DNA of 64,000 bases from Edaphochlamys debaryana (lineage: Eukaryota; Chlorophyta; Chlorophyceae; Chlamydomonadales): assembly GCA_016858145.1 (NCBI GenBank), contig JAEHOE010000144.1, positions 62,001 to 126,000 on the forward strand. The letters run 5' to 3'. Within the stretch, counting starts at the first letter, position 1. Each line of letters opens with the position of its first letter. Position numbers and translations under genes: made by a program. The notes under the pieces were generated by a model, which ran no database searches, was not told where the DNA came from, and saw only the letters and a list, made by a program, of their open reading frames with translations. Of the stretch, positions 35,885-48,749 are shown in pieces.

Positions 35885-36245
35885 ACAGCATGTTCAGCAG
35901 GGAAAGTTGCTGTGGGGGCAAAGAATGATCGCGCCTTGCTGAAGCGGGATCACCCTCGCTGTTTTCCTGCCCTGCATACTCTTTGAGCGCCCAAACAATA
36001 GAGCAATAGACAGCACTTAGCGTGGGGCCTAGCTCAGGCCGTCGCCTACTCGTCGATTGAGGGCGAGCTGCAGCCAAACCCCCCAGCCACTGCACACGCA
36101 GACCCCTGCAAGCCTCGATAGCCTCCCTTACAGCTAACAACGACTATGCTGGGTGCAGGCGGTAACATGCGTTGCTAGCTGAGTGCAACGGAACTGGCTT
36201 AGCCTGCAGCTGTAGAGACAGAGCCGGCTTGGGCCAGATCTGCAC
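35885..36245. promoter_or_regulatory. Shared upstream region of LRR/FAM194-like and RSRC2-like genes
   Basis: The two genes face away from each other across at most about 500 bp. The sequence is less GC-rich than the flanking exons. No specific binding site was recognised. Confidence 0.4.
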
Positions 36246-39200
36246 ATGGCTTCAGAAGCTGAGGATGATCATATGGCGGAAGGCTCTGGCGACGACGGCG
36301 CAGAGGTTTTTGAGGAGGAGCTCGACGAGCATGACGCTGCAGTTCTGCAGGAGGAGTTGCGGTCCTTCAGCGAGCACGACATACCCGATCTGCAGGGAAA
36401 TGGCACGCAGGAGGGCAGGGAGCATCAGCCTGGTGACGCTTTAATGGACGAGGATGCACCGGCGGGGTCAGATGACGGGGAGCTCAAAGAGCCAGGCGGC
36501 GACGATGCGCCGCTGGCTGATGAGCGCTATCCCCGTGGCGGGCGGGAGGCAGAGGGTTATGCACGCGAGCGGCGGCCCTCGCCCGCCAGGGACGCCGGCA
36601 ACAGCGGGGGTGACAGAGGCGGCCGTGACCGTGGCCGCCTTGCCCCTGCCTATGACCGGGCCCGCGAGCAGGAAAGGCCTCGCGAGCGTGACCGGGACCG
36701 TGAGGCAGACTACCGGCGTGACGGCAGGGCCCACGACCCTGCCCCACGCACCCAGCCCCGTGATGACCGTGACACGGGCCGGGACAGCCGGTACCCAGAC
36801 GACCGAGACCGGCGTGACCGTGAGGCGGGCCGAGCCGCACCGGCAGCGGCCTACGACCGCGATCGTGAGCGGGGCAGGGACAGGGACGCTGGCCGGGAGC
36901 CAGCGGCTGTTGCTTCCTACGAGCGAGACCGGCAGCGGGAACCGGAACGGGATCGCCAGCGGGAGCCAGAGCGGGACCGGCAGCGGGAGCCGGAGCGGGA
37001 CCGCCAGCGAGAGCCGGAGCGGGATCGCCAGCGAGAGCCGGAGCGGGATCAGCAGCGGGAGTCGGAGCGGGACCGGCAGCGAGAGCCGGAACGGGACCGG
37101 CAGCCGGAACCGGAGCGGGATCGCCAGCGGGAACCAGAGCGGGACCGCCAGCGGGAACCAGAGCGGGACCGCCAGCGAGAGCCGGAGCGGGACCGCCAGC
37201 GAGCGCCGGACCGGGACCGCCAGCGAGAGCCGGAGCGGGATCGGCAGCGGGAGCCGGAGCGGGATCAGCAGCGGGAGCCGGAGCGGGACCGGCAGCGAGC
37301 GCCGGACCGGGACCGCCAGCGAGAGCCGGAGCGGGATCAGCAGCGGGAGCCGGAGCGGGACAGGCAGCGGGAGCCGGAGCGAGGCAGGGACTGGGACCGG
37401 GACAGGGACCGGGACCGCCCTGCCCCTGCCCCTGCCCGCGGCGGCGATGCGGACTCCCCGCCGCGGCAGCAGTCCGTGCCGGCCGCCTCAGGCGGCGGTG
37501 GCTCTCGCGGCGCCACGCCGCCGCCAGCCGTAGGCCCCCTGGAGCCCCTGCCTCGTCGCAGAGCGCCCTACGGCCCGCCCCACATGCGCCGAGAGGACCC
37601 CACGCCACTGCAGATCAAGGCTCAAAGGGAGCGTGCGGCCTCGCTGGGGGCAACCGAGCCGGTGGGGCCGCCGCCGGCGCCCCAGATGCCCCACGGCTTC
37701 TACCTGAATGACAGCGACATCGGCCGGGAGCTGCAGAGGGAGCGGGAGGAGCAGGAGCGCGCTCAGCAGGAGCTAATCAACCGCAACCGTGAGCGGGACT
37801 GGGAGCGAGAGCGGGAACGCGAGCGGGAGCGGGACAGGCCTCGGGACCTGCCTGCTCCAATGGACGGTGGCCGCGACCGTCCCATGCCCTCAGCGCGAGA
37901 CCATGACCGGCCTTCGGCCTACGACGATGGGCGTGACCGAGCGCCCGCCTCTGCTCGGGACCGGGAGCGGGACCGGGGCCCAGCAGGCGACGTTGGCGGC
38001 AGCAGGGACCGCGCTGAGCCAGCGCGTGACCGGCCGGCTGCCTACGAGCGGCCAGCTGCCTTCGACAGCCGGGCTGACAGGGGCACGGAGCGGGAGCGGG
38101 AGCGGGACAGGCCGGCGGCTCAGGACCCCGCACGGGACCGTCCTGCTGCGTACGACAGCCGGGATCGGGGCGCGGACCGGGACAGGGACCGCCCTGCCGC
38201 TCCTTACGACGCCCGTGGCAGTCGTGAGCGGGAGCGAGACCGCCCAGCCGCTCCTGCTGCTGATGACAGGGACAGAGAGCGGGGGCGGGACAGGGATCGG
38301 CCGGCACCCGCACCGCTGGACTCAGCTCGGGACCGGGAACGGGACAGCTACCGCCCTGCAGCGCCAGTCTCCGACAGCCGTGACAGAGACAGGGACAGGG
38401 AGCGCGCAGCACCCCTGGACTCAGCTCGGGACCGGGACCGGCAGCCGGAGCCGTACAGGGACCGGGAGCGGCCGCAGCCGGCGCCGCGGGACCGCCCCGC
38501 TGCCGCTGACCCGCCAGCCCGCGACAGGCCTGTGGTCTGGGAGCTCCCACGCGACCGCCAGACGCCGCCTGCTGCCGCCGACGCCTCTGGACGGGACCGG
38601 GAGCGGCGGGCAGGCTCCTACGACCGGGAGCGGGAACGGGATCGAGCTGACGCCCGGGCGCCGCCGCCAGCACGCCCTGTGCCCATGGACATAGACGTCC
38701 GCCCGCGCCCGGTCCCCATGGACATTGACCTCAGGCGCGCGCCAGCCCCACGGTACGACGACAGGGCCCCGGCACGTGCGCCGTACGACCCGTTGCCCCC
38801 GCCGGCGGCGCGGGCCGAGTACGACAGGGGCCTACCGGCGGCGGCAGCGCAGCCGCCGCCGCTCCGTGACGACCGGGGCTATCGGGCTGAGCCGGCGCCG
38901 CTGCCGCGGTCTTACAGCCGCGACCCGGACCCAGATCGGGACCGCGCCCCCGCCCGAGACGCCTACCCTCGTGGCGATCGAGACAGGGACCGTGCCCCTG
39001 CCAGGGACGCTCCGCCCCGGGACGATCGGGACCGGGACCGGGATAGGGCCCCGCCTCGGGATGCGTATCCGCGGGATGAGCGGGACAGGGACCGGGCGCG
39101 CAGCCAGGAGCATGCTGCCGGCCGCGACGGAGGCGTTGACGTGCGCACACGCGACCGTGATCGGGAGCGGGAGCGATCTCCCGTGCGGGACGTACGGGAC

Positions 39201-42200
39201 CGGGAGCGTGGGCGCGCCTCGGCTGACCGGGAGACCCGTTGGCTAACTCAGCAGGAGCGGGAGAAGGAGAAGGAGAGGGAGCGGCTGGCGGTGGCGGAGA
39301 CGGTGCGCCGCTTCCAAGCCCAGGCGCTGGCGCAGGCGGCTGAGCTGCAGAAGCAGACTGCTACAGCGGGGGCGGCGACAGCCGCCGCCAGCAGCGCGGC
39401 CGCTGCCCCTGCCCCTGGCGGCGACAGCTCCACGCCCCGCGCCCGAGCGCCCCTGTTCGTGGGTCATGTCCGGGCCGGCGCAGGCCCGCCCTCTGGCGGC
39501 GGCGCTGGCGGCGGCGGGCGCAGGTCAGACGATCATGACCCTCCGTCGGGCGACGGAGAGATGGAGGTTGAGCCCGTGGGCCGCGGGACAGGCCGCGACC
39601 GCTGGGGACAGCCCCGATCGCTGGAGCTGACGGCCGAGGGTGGCGATAACGGCGGCGGGGCTGACGGAGGCGATGACGCCGGCGAGAACGCGGGCGGCCA
39701 TGCTGACGCCGCCGCCGCCATGCCCCAGGCTGGCAGCGACGATGGCGGCGAGGGTGACGGCGCCGGAGACGGTGACAGTCCCCGCCGCGGCCGTAGCGCT
39801 GTTGACAGTCCCAGCGGTGATGGCAACCGTGGCGATAGCCCGGGTGTGAGTCGCAGCGGGGGTGGAGCCGCCAGCCCCAGCGGTGACGGCAACCGTGGCA
39901 ACACCGCTGGCGTAGGCCACAGCGGCGGCGGCAGCCCTGGCGGCGACGGCAACCGTGGCGGCAGCGGCGACGGGGGTCATTCAGGCGGCGTGAGCCCTGC
40001 CAGCAGTGCTGGACGTGCCGGCAGCCCTGGCAACGGAGGTGACGGCCGGAGCCCCAGCGCTGGGGTGGGTGACGGCGGCGTTGGAGAGGGCGGCAACGAC
40101 TCCCCTCGTTCCGGCAGCGGCCATGGAAGGGGCGGCGGCCGCAGCGGCAGCCCCGGCCGCGGCGACCACCGTGACCGCAGCCGGGGCAGCGGCGGCGGCG
40201 GCCGTGGCCGTGGCAGCAGCCCTGACGGTGGCGCTCACGGCAGCGGCGACGGCGGTGACGGTGACGACGTGCCCCAAACAGGCCGCGGCCGCGGCGGCGG
40301 CGCTGACGGCGGCGGCGACGGGAGCGACGACATGGACATGGATGCCGCCGCCGCTGCGGCGGCGGTGGATGCCGCTACTGACGGCGGCGGCCGCAAGCGG
40401 CCTCCCTCGCCGACCGCCAGTCTGGACCGCGCTGCCGACGCCCCGCCGCTGAGGCGGCAGCGGAGCGACAAGGCCGAACCCAGCTCCGGCGCAGGGCGGG
40501 CAGAGAATGCGGAGGAGGCTCGGGACCGGCGGCCGCCGTCACCTGCTGAGGGGCGACGAGGGGACCGCGGCCGTGACGGAGATAGGGAGCGCGAGCGTGC
40601 AGCTCGCATCCCAGCCGAGGATGAGGAGGCGCGTGGGGCACGGGCGGACCGCCGTGCGCCGCCGCCGCCGCCGCCAGCGGCATCGCCTCGCGGGGCTGAG
40701 CGGCGGCCTGAGGACAGGGACCGGCGGGACGAGCGCCGTACTGCTGGGGACGAGCCTCGGCGGGACGAGCGCCGGCCGGAGCTTAGGGACGACCGCCGGC
40801 CCCCGCCGCCTCCGGACGGGCGGGGCGACTACCGTGGCAGTGGCGGCGCCGACAGGAGGGATGGCCGGCGGGACGAGCGACCCCCGCCGCCGGCTGCCGA
40901 CGAGCGGCGCTCAGGGCGGGCGCCGCCGCCGGCCCACCTGCGGGACGAGCTAGGCTCCGGCCGGCGGGACGAGCGGCACGGCGACGGCAGGGCGCCGCCG
41001 CCGGCGCACATGCGCGAAAATGGTGGAGGCCGAGATGACCGCAGAGACGACCGCCGCCCACCGTCAGAGGACCGTCGCCGGCCGCCGCCGCCAGCTGACG
41101 ACCGGCCTCCCTCTGCCCCCCGGCGGGATGCCCTCGACGACCGCCGCCCAGCCGACGACCGCCGGGGCCCCCCCTCTGCCGACGACCGCCGTGGCGACCG
41201 CCGCCCTCCGCCGCCAGGCCGTGACGAGCGCCGGCCGGAGCGGGAGCGGGCGGATGCGGATCGGCGCCCGCAGCCGGCGGCAGCTTCTGACCGGGACTGG
41301 GACCGCAGCCGAGACCGAGGCCGGGAGGCTCGGGGCCAGGGTGCTGCGGGCCCCGCACACGACGCCCCACGCCAGGGCGACCGACAGTACGGCAGTGCCG
41401 GCGGCCGGGACCGGGGCCCGGATGACCGGGACCGCGGGCGGGAGCAGGGGCGTGGGGGCCCAGCCGAGAGGCCACGTGACGGCCCCCGTGGCGGCGCGCA
41501 CTGGGAGGAGGACCGGCAGCGCGGCGGCGGCAGGTGAGGGCGGGCTGGGCAGGGTGGCGTCAGCTTTGGGGGCTGCAGCACGGAGGGGGAGTGTGGCAAG
41601 CGAGCAGGCCGGTGCCTTGCCTTCTGGGACTAGCAGCAGAGTGAGGGCGCTCTGGGTATTCTTACTTGGGCCGCATAGCTGGTCTCTTCTGGGCCAACTT
41701 GTTTTGCAACACCTGCGAGTGCGCTTCAAGTGCTTCGCGTATGCTTGTGACGTCTACCTAACCTCATGCTTTGTGTGGGTTGCCCTTCTGTGCTGCAGGC
41801 CAGGTGATCGCGGCGGTGCCCGGGGTCGACAGCAGGGTGGCGGTCGGCAGGCCCACGAGGCGCAGGACCGCGGGGCCCCGCCGGCCGCCCCGGCAGGCGC
41901 ACCAGGCGTCAACAGCGCTGACATTGGTGGGTCGGTGATGACGGGGCAGAAGGATTTGAGCGGGATTCTTGGAGCTGGGCTGGCTTGCTGTACTCAACTC
42001 GGATGCGTGCAGCGCTCAGATACCAACGCTCGTGTGCAAGGTGATGTGCCGTGCCGCCGGCTAGCTTACGAGCTCACTTCATCGCCATACCCCCAAGCCC
42101 TCACTGCTTCCTGCCCTCCGTTCCCGCCCCTCAGTCCGAGCCATGATGGCTCCTCCGCCCGGCTCCGGGGGCGGCGCCGGCCCGGGCCCTTCCTCCGGCC

Positions 42201-44281
42201 CCCACCACGGCCCCGGCCACGCCCACGGGGGCGCTGCGGCCGCGGCCGCGGCCGCGGGCGGCACAGGCATGACGCTCGACCAGAAGAAGAAGCTGCTGTG
42301 GGGCTCGAAGAAGGCCGAGACCGAGGCCGCACAGGTGGGGCCTGGGGCTGCGGGCGCATGCCGCGGGCCGCTTGACTAGGGACTGAGGTACGGGCGGTGT
42401 GGGCTAGGCGCGGCTGGGCGGTGCTTGCACCTTCTGGGGCACCCGCGTTCCTGCCCGTGCCCCGGGCACACCGCACCGATACCGACATGCCTTTCTCTTC
42501 TGGGTTTAGGGTGGCCCCGCCCCGGACCCCGCCCAGCAGGACGCCGAGCACCTCTTCGGCGCCAACCGCTGGGACCGCGCCGCTGAGGTCCTGCACTCGG
42601 AGAAGGAGAAGGAGAAGTTCCAGAGACTCATGGTAGGGGCACGGGCGGCGGACGTGCTCGGCAGTTGTGTTTGGGCAGGGGCGGGCAGGGGCGTGTGAAG
42701 TGCAACTCGGGTTTGGAGTCAACGGGTAAGTGCCTGGTGCACGAGGCGTTGCGAACACGTTGAGTTTGCGGTAAAGCCTAGCGAGCCTGACGGTCCCTTC
42801 GCCCTCTTGGCTCGTGTTTCAGGGTACGAGCGCAACGCTCAGCGCCCGCACCGTGCCCACCCTCAAACGACGGCCTCCACCCACCTTGGCCCCGCCTTCT
42901 CCCAAGCCTCCTTCCCCTGCTACCCTGTGCCTTCACTCATCCTCCCCCCCCCACCATCCCACTTACCGCGCCCCATCTGGATCTAACCGCTGTACGACAG
43001 TCCCCACCCCATAACGTGTGCCTGGACTCAGACACTCTGGACAGATTCCTGCCACAACCATCGGCGCCGGGGGCACCTGCCTGCGCCTTCCTTCCCGCCA
43101 CCTCCTCCTCCTCCTCGCGACCGCACGTCTGCCGCATCGCTCGCCTTCGCCGCCGCCGCCCCCCGCACAGTCACCCCACACGCGACTCAGTCTTGCTACC
43201 CCCGCCCACCCAGGCTTCTAACGCCGTCACGAGTCAACCTTCCCCACCACCACTGTCAACCGGAACTTTTGCCCACACTCCGCAATGTCTTGCTGTTTCA
43301 CGGCCCCTCACTTTCATGTGGCCCGAACCCCCGGTCTCAACCGCCGTGGCGCCCGCGTCAGTCACGGCCTCCTCCCCCGAGCCTCCGCCATCCCGTATTC
43401 CCCCTCAGTCCAGAGCCCCGGCCGCCCGCACCCGCCCTCGCTCGCCCCCGCCCCCCGACGCCGCCACCTCTGAATCCCCCTTTTCGTAAAGCCTCCATCC
43501 TCCACCCTACGTCCCCATCCCCGGCCTACGCTCACCCGTCTCCGCTCGGCTCGCAAGCAGCCTCCGCCCACCTTCCCCCCTTGCCACCCCTACCCAACCG
43601 CCAACTGCTGCCCCGCCGTCGCCCGCCGCCTCACGCGGCCTCCGCCCCCTTGCACCGCCTTGCTCTGAACCGCGCTCGGCACCCGCGCCTGCCCCCTGCT
43701 CAGCTCCTCTGGCCCCCGTCCCCAACCCCCATCACCCCCAACCTGCAGGGCCTCAAGGGAGACATCCTGCACCGACCCCACCAGGTGCCGGAGCCGAGCC
43801 CGCCCTCCCCCGGCGCCGGCGAGACACACCTTGCCATGTCACGTGAGCCGGGGCTGGGCTGTAGCAGGGCCGCGTGGGACTGTGGTCATGCGTGTGGGCT
43901 GTTCGGAACGACGGTTGGTGGACGCAGCACGTCGGGCGGGGTGCAGAGGTGCTGCTTGGGGAAGAGGGAGCTGACGTGTCCAAACTCTCGCTCAGAGAGA
44001 GGTTATTGTTTTTGCATGAGGGCATCGGCACGTAAGGTGGCAGGGCAGTGTTGCCCGGGACCGGTGCCGGCCGAGTACTTGGCTGGCAGGTCGGCAGGTT
44101 GATAGGGTGATACGCTGGGAGCCTGCCTTTACAACCACACCCCGCCATGCTCCCCGCCCGCCCGCATCCCCCCCCCATCCATGCAGGAGAGCGGCAGGAG
44201 CAGTTGCTAAGAGAGCAGGAGGCCGAGTGGCATGCAGCGCAGCGGCGCAAGGTGCAGGCCAACATGGGCCTGGGCTTGTGA
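36246..44281 (+). CDS. Giant Arg/Asp/Glu-rich protein with C-terminal RSRC2/SMAP-type domain
   Basis: Six exons join exactly (1,975 aa): 36246-41533, 41799-41926, 42135-42334, 42510-42632, 43749-43842 and 44187-44281. The start ATG gives an acidic N-terminus (MASEAEDDHMAEGSGDDG). The first exon is an open frame of 1,762 codons dominated by RD, RE and ER dipeptides, with a tandem RQREPERD array and later Gly/Ser/Asn-rich segments. The ordered C-terminus reads TLDQKKKLLWGSKK, then HLFGANRWDRAAEV, EKEKEKFQRLMGLKGD and RQEQLLREQEAEWHAAQ. This is the layout of the small acidic protein (SMAP) domain found at the end of RSRC2, an Arg-rich nuclear protein of the splicing-factor class. Nuclear RNA binding or condensate formation is inferred. 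The roughly 1.1-kb intron before LMG|LKGD is C-rich. Confidence 0.75.
36930..37392 (+). repeat. 24-bp tandem repeat encoding RQREPERD units
   Basis: Roughly nineteen in-frame copies of a 24-bp unit, with variants such as REPERDQQ and RAPDRDRQ, lie in the first exon of the RSRC2-like gene. Higher-order blocks repeat too: the segment around 37199-37250 resembles 37295-37345, so the array has grown by duplication of several units at once. Confidence 0.9.
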
Positions 44282-45953
44282 GCGGCGTGACTGCGGGTTT
44301 CGAAGGCTGGCAGAGTCTTGGGCCAGACGGCGGACGCTGATGCGTGGGGCTGGGGGCGAGGCGGCGGAGAGGGGCGGGCCAGGATGGAGGGGGCCGGAGA
44401 GGTGTGGGTGGGCGGGCGGGTTCGAGGTTGGGCTGGATGGAGCGACGGGGGGGGCAGGGAGTTTGAGATTGGCAGGCTGAGATGCAGGCGGAGGCTGATC
44501 TCCGGGGGCGGCGTAAGGCCAGCAGGCGAGGAGGCGAGCACCCCTCTTCGAATGCGCCTCCGCAACGCACAGCAGAGAAGGGAGGGGACGGAAGTAAGGC
44601 AAGCATCCGGAGTCCAAGGAGGCTGGGCCTTACGCAGGGTAGGCCAGGCGAGAGAGGCGGCAGGGGTAGCTAGGGGCGCGTGATGTGTCTGGTGTTAAGG
44701 GCGACGTTGGGTGGCGAGTGTCAAACAGTTCGAGGGTGCTCGGGGTACCGATAGTTGGAGCAGGGCCAGGCCGGCCGAGCTTGCAAGCACAAAGCCGAGT
44801 TGGACCACCAGTACGCTAGCTGGGATCAGCCATGCTGCTGACTGGTGAGGAAGCGGTCATGTGGCGCCGCGCCAGACAGCCGGAGTAGGAACACAACCTG
44901 CCTGACAGACCTTTGGCGCAAGCACCGTCATGCATCTCTTAGCCAGATCTCGGCGTGCCGTTCGAGTACACAGCCTCTAGCAGCAATACTTGCTGCCTGG
45001 ACGAACTGAACATGCGGGCGCAGAGGATGTGCGCGGGCTTTCTGATTGACGACGCGCAGGCTCAACTGCTATGCGGCTGGGCGACTGGCGCAGATGTCGA
45101 GACTGCTGAGGGGCCTACGGCGAGCCACCACCCAGCTTGCACTCGCTTGCCTGGCACCCCTGTTCTTAACCACCCAGCTCATCTGTCATGGTGCATGACG
45201 TGGGCGCGACAGTGCTGTGTTGGAAACCCGGGCAAGACATGGCATGCGGCAGCACTGCCTTCAAAATCACCGCGGGCGCGCGGCATCCGCCTCCCAGCGC
45301 CCTCCTCGCACATGCCTGCCGCCCGCATCACCCCTCTGCAACCCAAGCCGCCAAGTCAATCGAGCACTTCAGCACGCGGTACCAACCCCACCTGCTCAGC
45401 AGCCTGCGCAGCACCCCGGGTCAGCCCTGCTATAATCCCTACCAAGTAGTCAGTCCTGCCTCCATCCAAGTCTGCGGAGCCGTGTGCATGTCCGGGCCGG
45501 GGCCTGTCCCAAGGCGGCTCGATACCCCGACACCATCGACCATGCCTGCGCTCTGTGTCGCCACCCTGCCTCCACGCCTCGCCCCGCGCTGCAAAAACGA
45601 GAGCGTTGCCAGCCAGCCGGGGCTCGCCACGAGCCCCGCCCGAACGAGCCAGGCAAACGCTCGCCCAAAGCCCGAAACCCGGCGCCGGGGCCTGTGTTAC
45701 GGGGCCGCATCCGCTATCATGTACGGATGCATCAGATGGGCCCGCGACAACACGACCCGAGCGCCGTCCGGACTGCTGAGCTCACCAAGCCCTCCGCTCC
45801 GCCTCATCCCCTGCGCTCCTCCACTGTCGGCTCCGCCTGCCGGCAGCCCCACCGCCTGCGCCGCTCTCCAAGCCCTCGCGCGGCTGCACGCAGCCCGCGT
45901 CCTCCCGCGGCGCAAGCCCCGCTCCGTCCGTCGCCTCGCTGCGGCTAGGCAGC
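44282..45953. other. Gene-free stretch between convergent genes
   Basis: The RSRC2-like gene (plus) and the PA2G4 gene (minus) end toward each other across 1.67 kb. The first part is G-rich, the rest mixed. Several frames are open by composition alone. None has a recognisable domain or fits splice signals. Confidence 0.5.
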
Positions 45954-48749
45954 TTACTGGGCGGCGGGGGGGGCGGCCGCGGCGGCCTTGTCCTGCGAGG
46001 GCGGCCAGAGCAGAGAACGCACGTCAGTGTCTCGAGTATGCGTGCGGCCTGGTGCGGCTCTCCGCTGTCTGCGCTAAGCTCAGCCCTGCAGCGCGGTCCC
46101 CGTACAGTTCCGTAGCACCCCCAAGCCCCGCGGCCCCACCTTGTTCTTCTTCTTCTTGGCGCTCTTGGCGCTCACGGGCGTGGCCAGCAGGTCCAGGATC
46201 TCCTTGTCCTCCACCTGACAGCCACACGTAGCACAAGGGGCAATCGGGTCAGCAACGCGCTCCTCCTCCCGCCATTCTCCCGCCACGCACCCCTTTCCCC
46301 GCCCGGACCCACACAGCCCCCGCTCCTACCCTGAAGCTCTCTTGCCTACTAGGAAGCTCCCTGTAAACCCCCACCTTCTTCTCGCTGGTCACGGTCTGGC
46401 GGGTCGCCGAGGTGACGATGGACGAGCCGTTGGGCATGAGCAGCACCGTGCCCTTGATCTGCGCCACCACCTCGCCCGGCTTCTCGTGCAGCACCGGGTA
46501 GGGGTGCAGCAGGCCGTGGTTTAGGCACTCCACCAGGCCCAGCTTCAGCTGGCCCACCTGCTCGACACGCGGGGGAGGAGGGGCACGCCGTGGGGCACAC
46601 GGGAAGGGCGCGTAAAGCAAGGTGACTTAAAGCGCAAACCCCCGATCCCTGGCCTGCGACACTCGACCCTGCCCCTCGCGCCTTTCCCGCCCTTCCTCGA
46701 CCCTCTGCTCCTGCACCTCCCCACCTTGAGCTCCGTCTTCTGGCTGGCCGCCTCGTCCATGAGCGCCCGCAGCGTGAAGGGCATGGTCGCGAACTTGGAG
46801 TTGACCAGGGAGAACACGGTGCGCGAGGCCTGCATCTTGAGCTGGTAGGCCATCTCCAGGGCGCGCTTGTACACGGTCGTCTCTTTCTCGTCCAGGACCT
46901 GGGGGAAAAGCGCAAAGGGGCGGCGGGGTGCTGGGGCTAAGAGGAGCCAGGGGTTGCGAGGGAAAGCTGGGAGGGGCGAAACGGTTGATGGGCTGGACCG
47001 CCAGGGCGGTAGAGGGCTGGGCTGGGTTGCGAGGGCGAGCGGGTCGTGGCTGTTGCGTAAAGGGGACTGGCAAAGGGTCCGGGTCCGCTTGCGGCTGTTG
47101 CTGCGGACGCCTGCTTCCTGGGGAAGGGTCTCCTCATCTCGCCAGCAAGGCCCAAGGTGGTTCCCAGGTCCGCGCCGGCCGGGGCTGCCTGCTCCACAAC
47201 TGAGACGCCGCCACCGCCGCCACACTGCTCCCCACGAGCCCAGGGGCTTTCCTTTGCCGGCACACGCCAGCCGTCCGGCGGGTGCTTCCCGCATTGGGCC
47301 ACCGAGCTCGATGCCCACACGCCGGGGCTCCTTGACGCCGAGCCCTGGACCCAAGCATGCTCCGCCGCCGACAGCAGGGCTCCGTGCTGTGGTCCTTCCT
47401 GCTGAGGTCCTCACACTCCTCAGCCGTCCGTCCGGAGACCCGCTGCCACCGTGCCGCAGCCCCTGGCCTGCTGGCTAGCCCCGACTCGGCTCATGCTGCT
47501 CCATCTACTTACGCGGGGCTTGCCCTCGCCAGAGCTGACGACGATGTCGATGGCGTAGACCTCGTTCTCCTCGAACTCGGCATCCTCCACCTTCTGGTCC
47601 GGCGTGGGCTTGTTGAGAATGCACTTGCTGCCGTCAATGACGAACTGCTTCATCTCGTGCGACATCACGCCCTCCACCATGTTGCAGCCATAGGCCTCGG
47701 CGATCTTTTGCAGCGGCCCGGACACATCCGAGATGTGCTTGCCCGGGCGTATCAACCGCACGGCGGCGTCGAAGGCAGTGCGCGCGGCGGCGATCACGTC
47801 AGCGGTGCGGCCGGTGATCGGCTCCTCGCCAACCACAACGGTGGTGGCTTGCGTGGCGATGAAGCCCTCGATGTGGCAGCCCATGTCACTGCGGGTCAGA
47901 GCGCAGGGTCGGCCCGGCGCGGTCAGTACGGTTTGGGGAAGGGGGAGGGGCATGGCGAGGAGGGGAAACACCGTCGAAACCCCAGGCGGCGGCACCCTCC
48001 CTCAGGCCAGGAGCTTTGGCTCACATCTTGACGACATCCCCGTTCTTCACGGCTGTGGTGTCGTCGGAGTTGGGGGAGTAGTGGCCAACGACGCTGCGAG
48101 CACAAGCGGCGAAGATGGAGGTTAGTCCCAACTGCGCCTGTCGGAAACGGGGTCGCGGAGAACCTGAGACCGTCGTTCCACCCAGATCTGGCAGGGTATA
48201 CAACCCATGTGCCATCGCGGCAACAGCTCGGGCTAAAGCGTGTCCAGCATATGAGAGCACGCCCGGCAATGCGGCGCGCACCTGTTGACGGAGACGCAGG
48301 TCGGGAACGCAACGCCCTTCTCAATCTGCTTGCCCTTGTAGATGTTGGCGCACTCCCTGCGTGCGATCAGGGCGATCGGGGTCAGCAGCGGAACCAAGGG
48401 CGAGGAATGCCTTCGCCGCCTCACTTGTTGATAAAGTTGTCGCCCGCGCGGCACAGGTCCACGACCTTGGCACCATCCTTGCAGGCATCAATGACGGCCT
48501 GGAGAGCGCCTGCGGGGCAAAAGAGTTCGTCAGCCCAAGTCCCGACGCTGCGCCGACAAACTTTGCGACTCACGGTTGCAGATATCGGCCGCCGCCTTGT
48601 ACTTGGTCACCACCTCAGGCTGCAAAGAGATAGGAGTGGTGTTGGGGTCATCGCGTGTGCTGAGGGCGACGGCCAGGCCGAAATGCGGCGCTGCCTACCG
48701 AGCTGAGGTTGGGCTCCACCTCGCCGTGAACCGATCCGTCGTCAGACAT
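45954..48749 (-). CDS. PA2G4: Proliferation-associated protein 2G4 / ErbB3-binding protein 1 homologue
   Basis: Ten exons join in perfect phase (390 aa; the human protein has 394): 48699-48749, 48574-48619, 48425-48509, 48282-48356, 48025-48093, 47513-47888, 46725-46898, 46375-46557, 46140-46214 and 45954-45992. The fold is that of M24 methionine aminopeptidases, which EBP1 uses without enzyme activity. Diagnostic stretches are VVTKYKAAADICN, GKQIEKGVAFPTCVSVN, VVKIDMGCHIEGFIA, GPLQKIAEAYGCNMVEGV, EENEVYAIDIVVSSGEGK and LHPYPVLHEKPGEVVAQIKG. The Lys-rich segment SAKSAKKKKNKDK matches the nucleic-acid-binding tail of the family. The protein associates with ribosomes and rRNA in nucleus and cytoplasm and links translation to growth. 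The C-terminus (AAAAAPPAAQ) is shorter than in animals. Confidence 0.95.

Noticed and set aside
42814..43700. Long Pro/Ser-rich frames on the plus strand.
   Set aside because: C-rich intron of the RSRC2-like gene; the exons on either side join as FQRLM-GLKGD, which matches the family, so nothing is needed between them.
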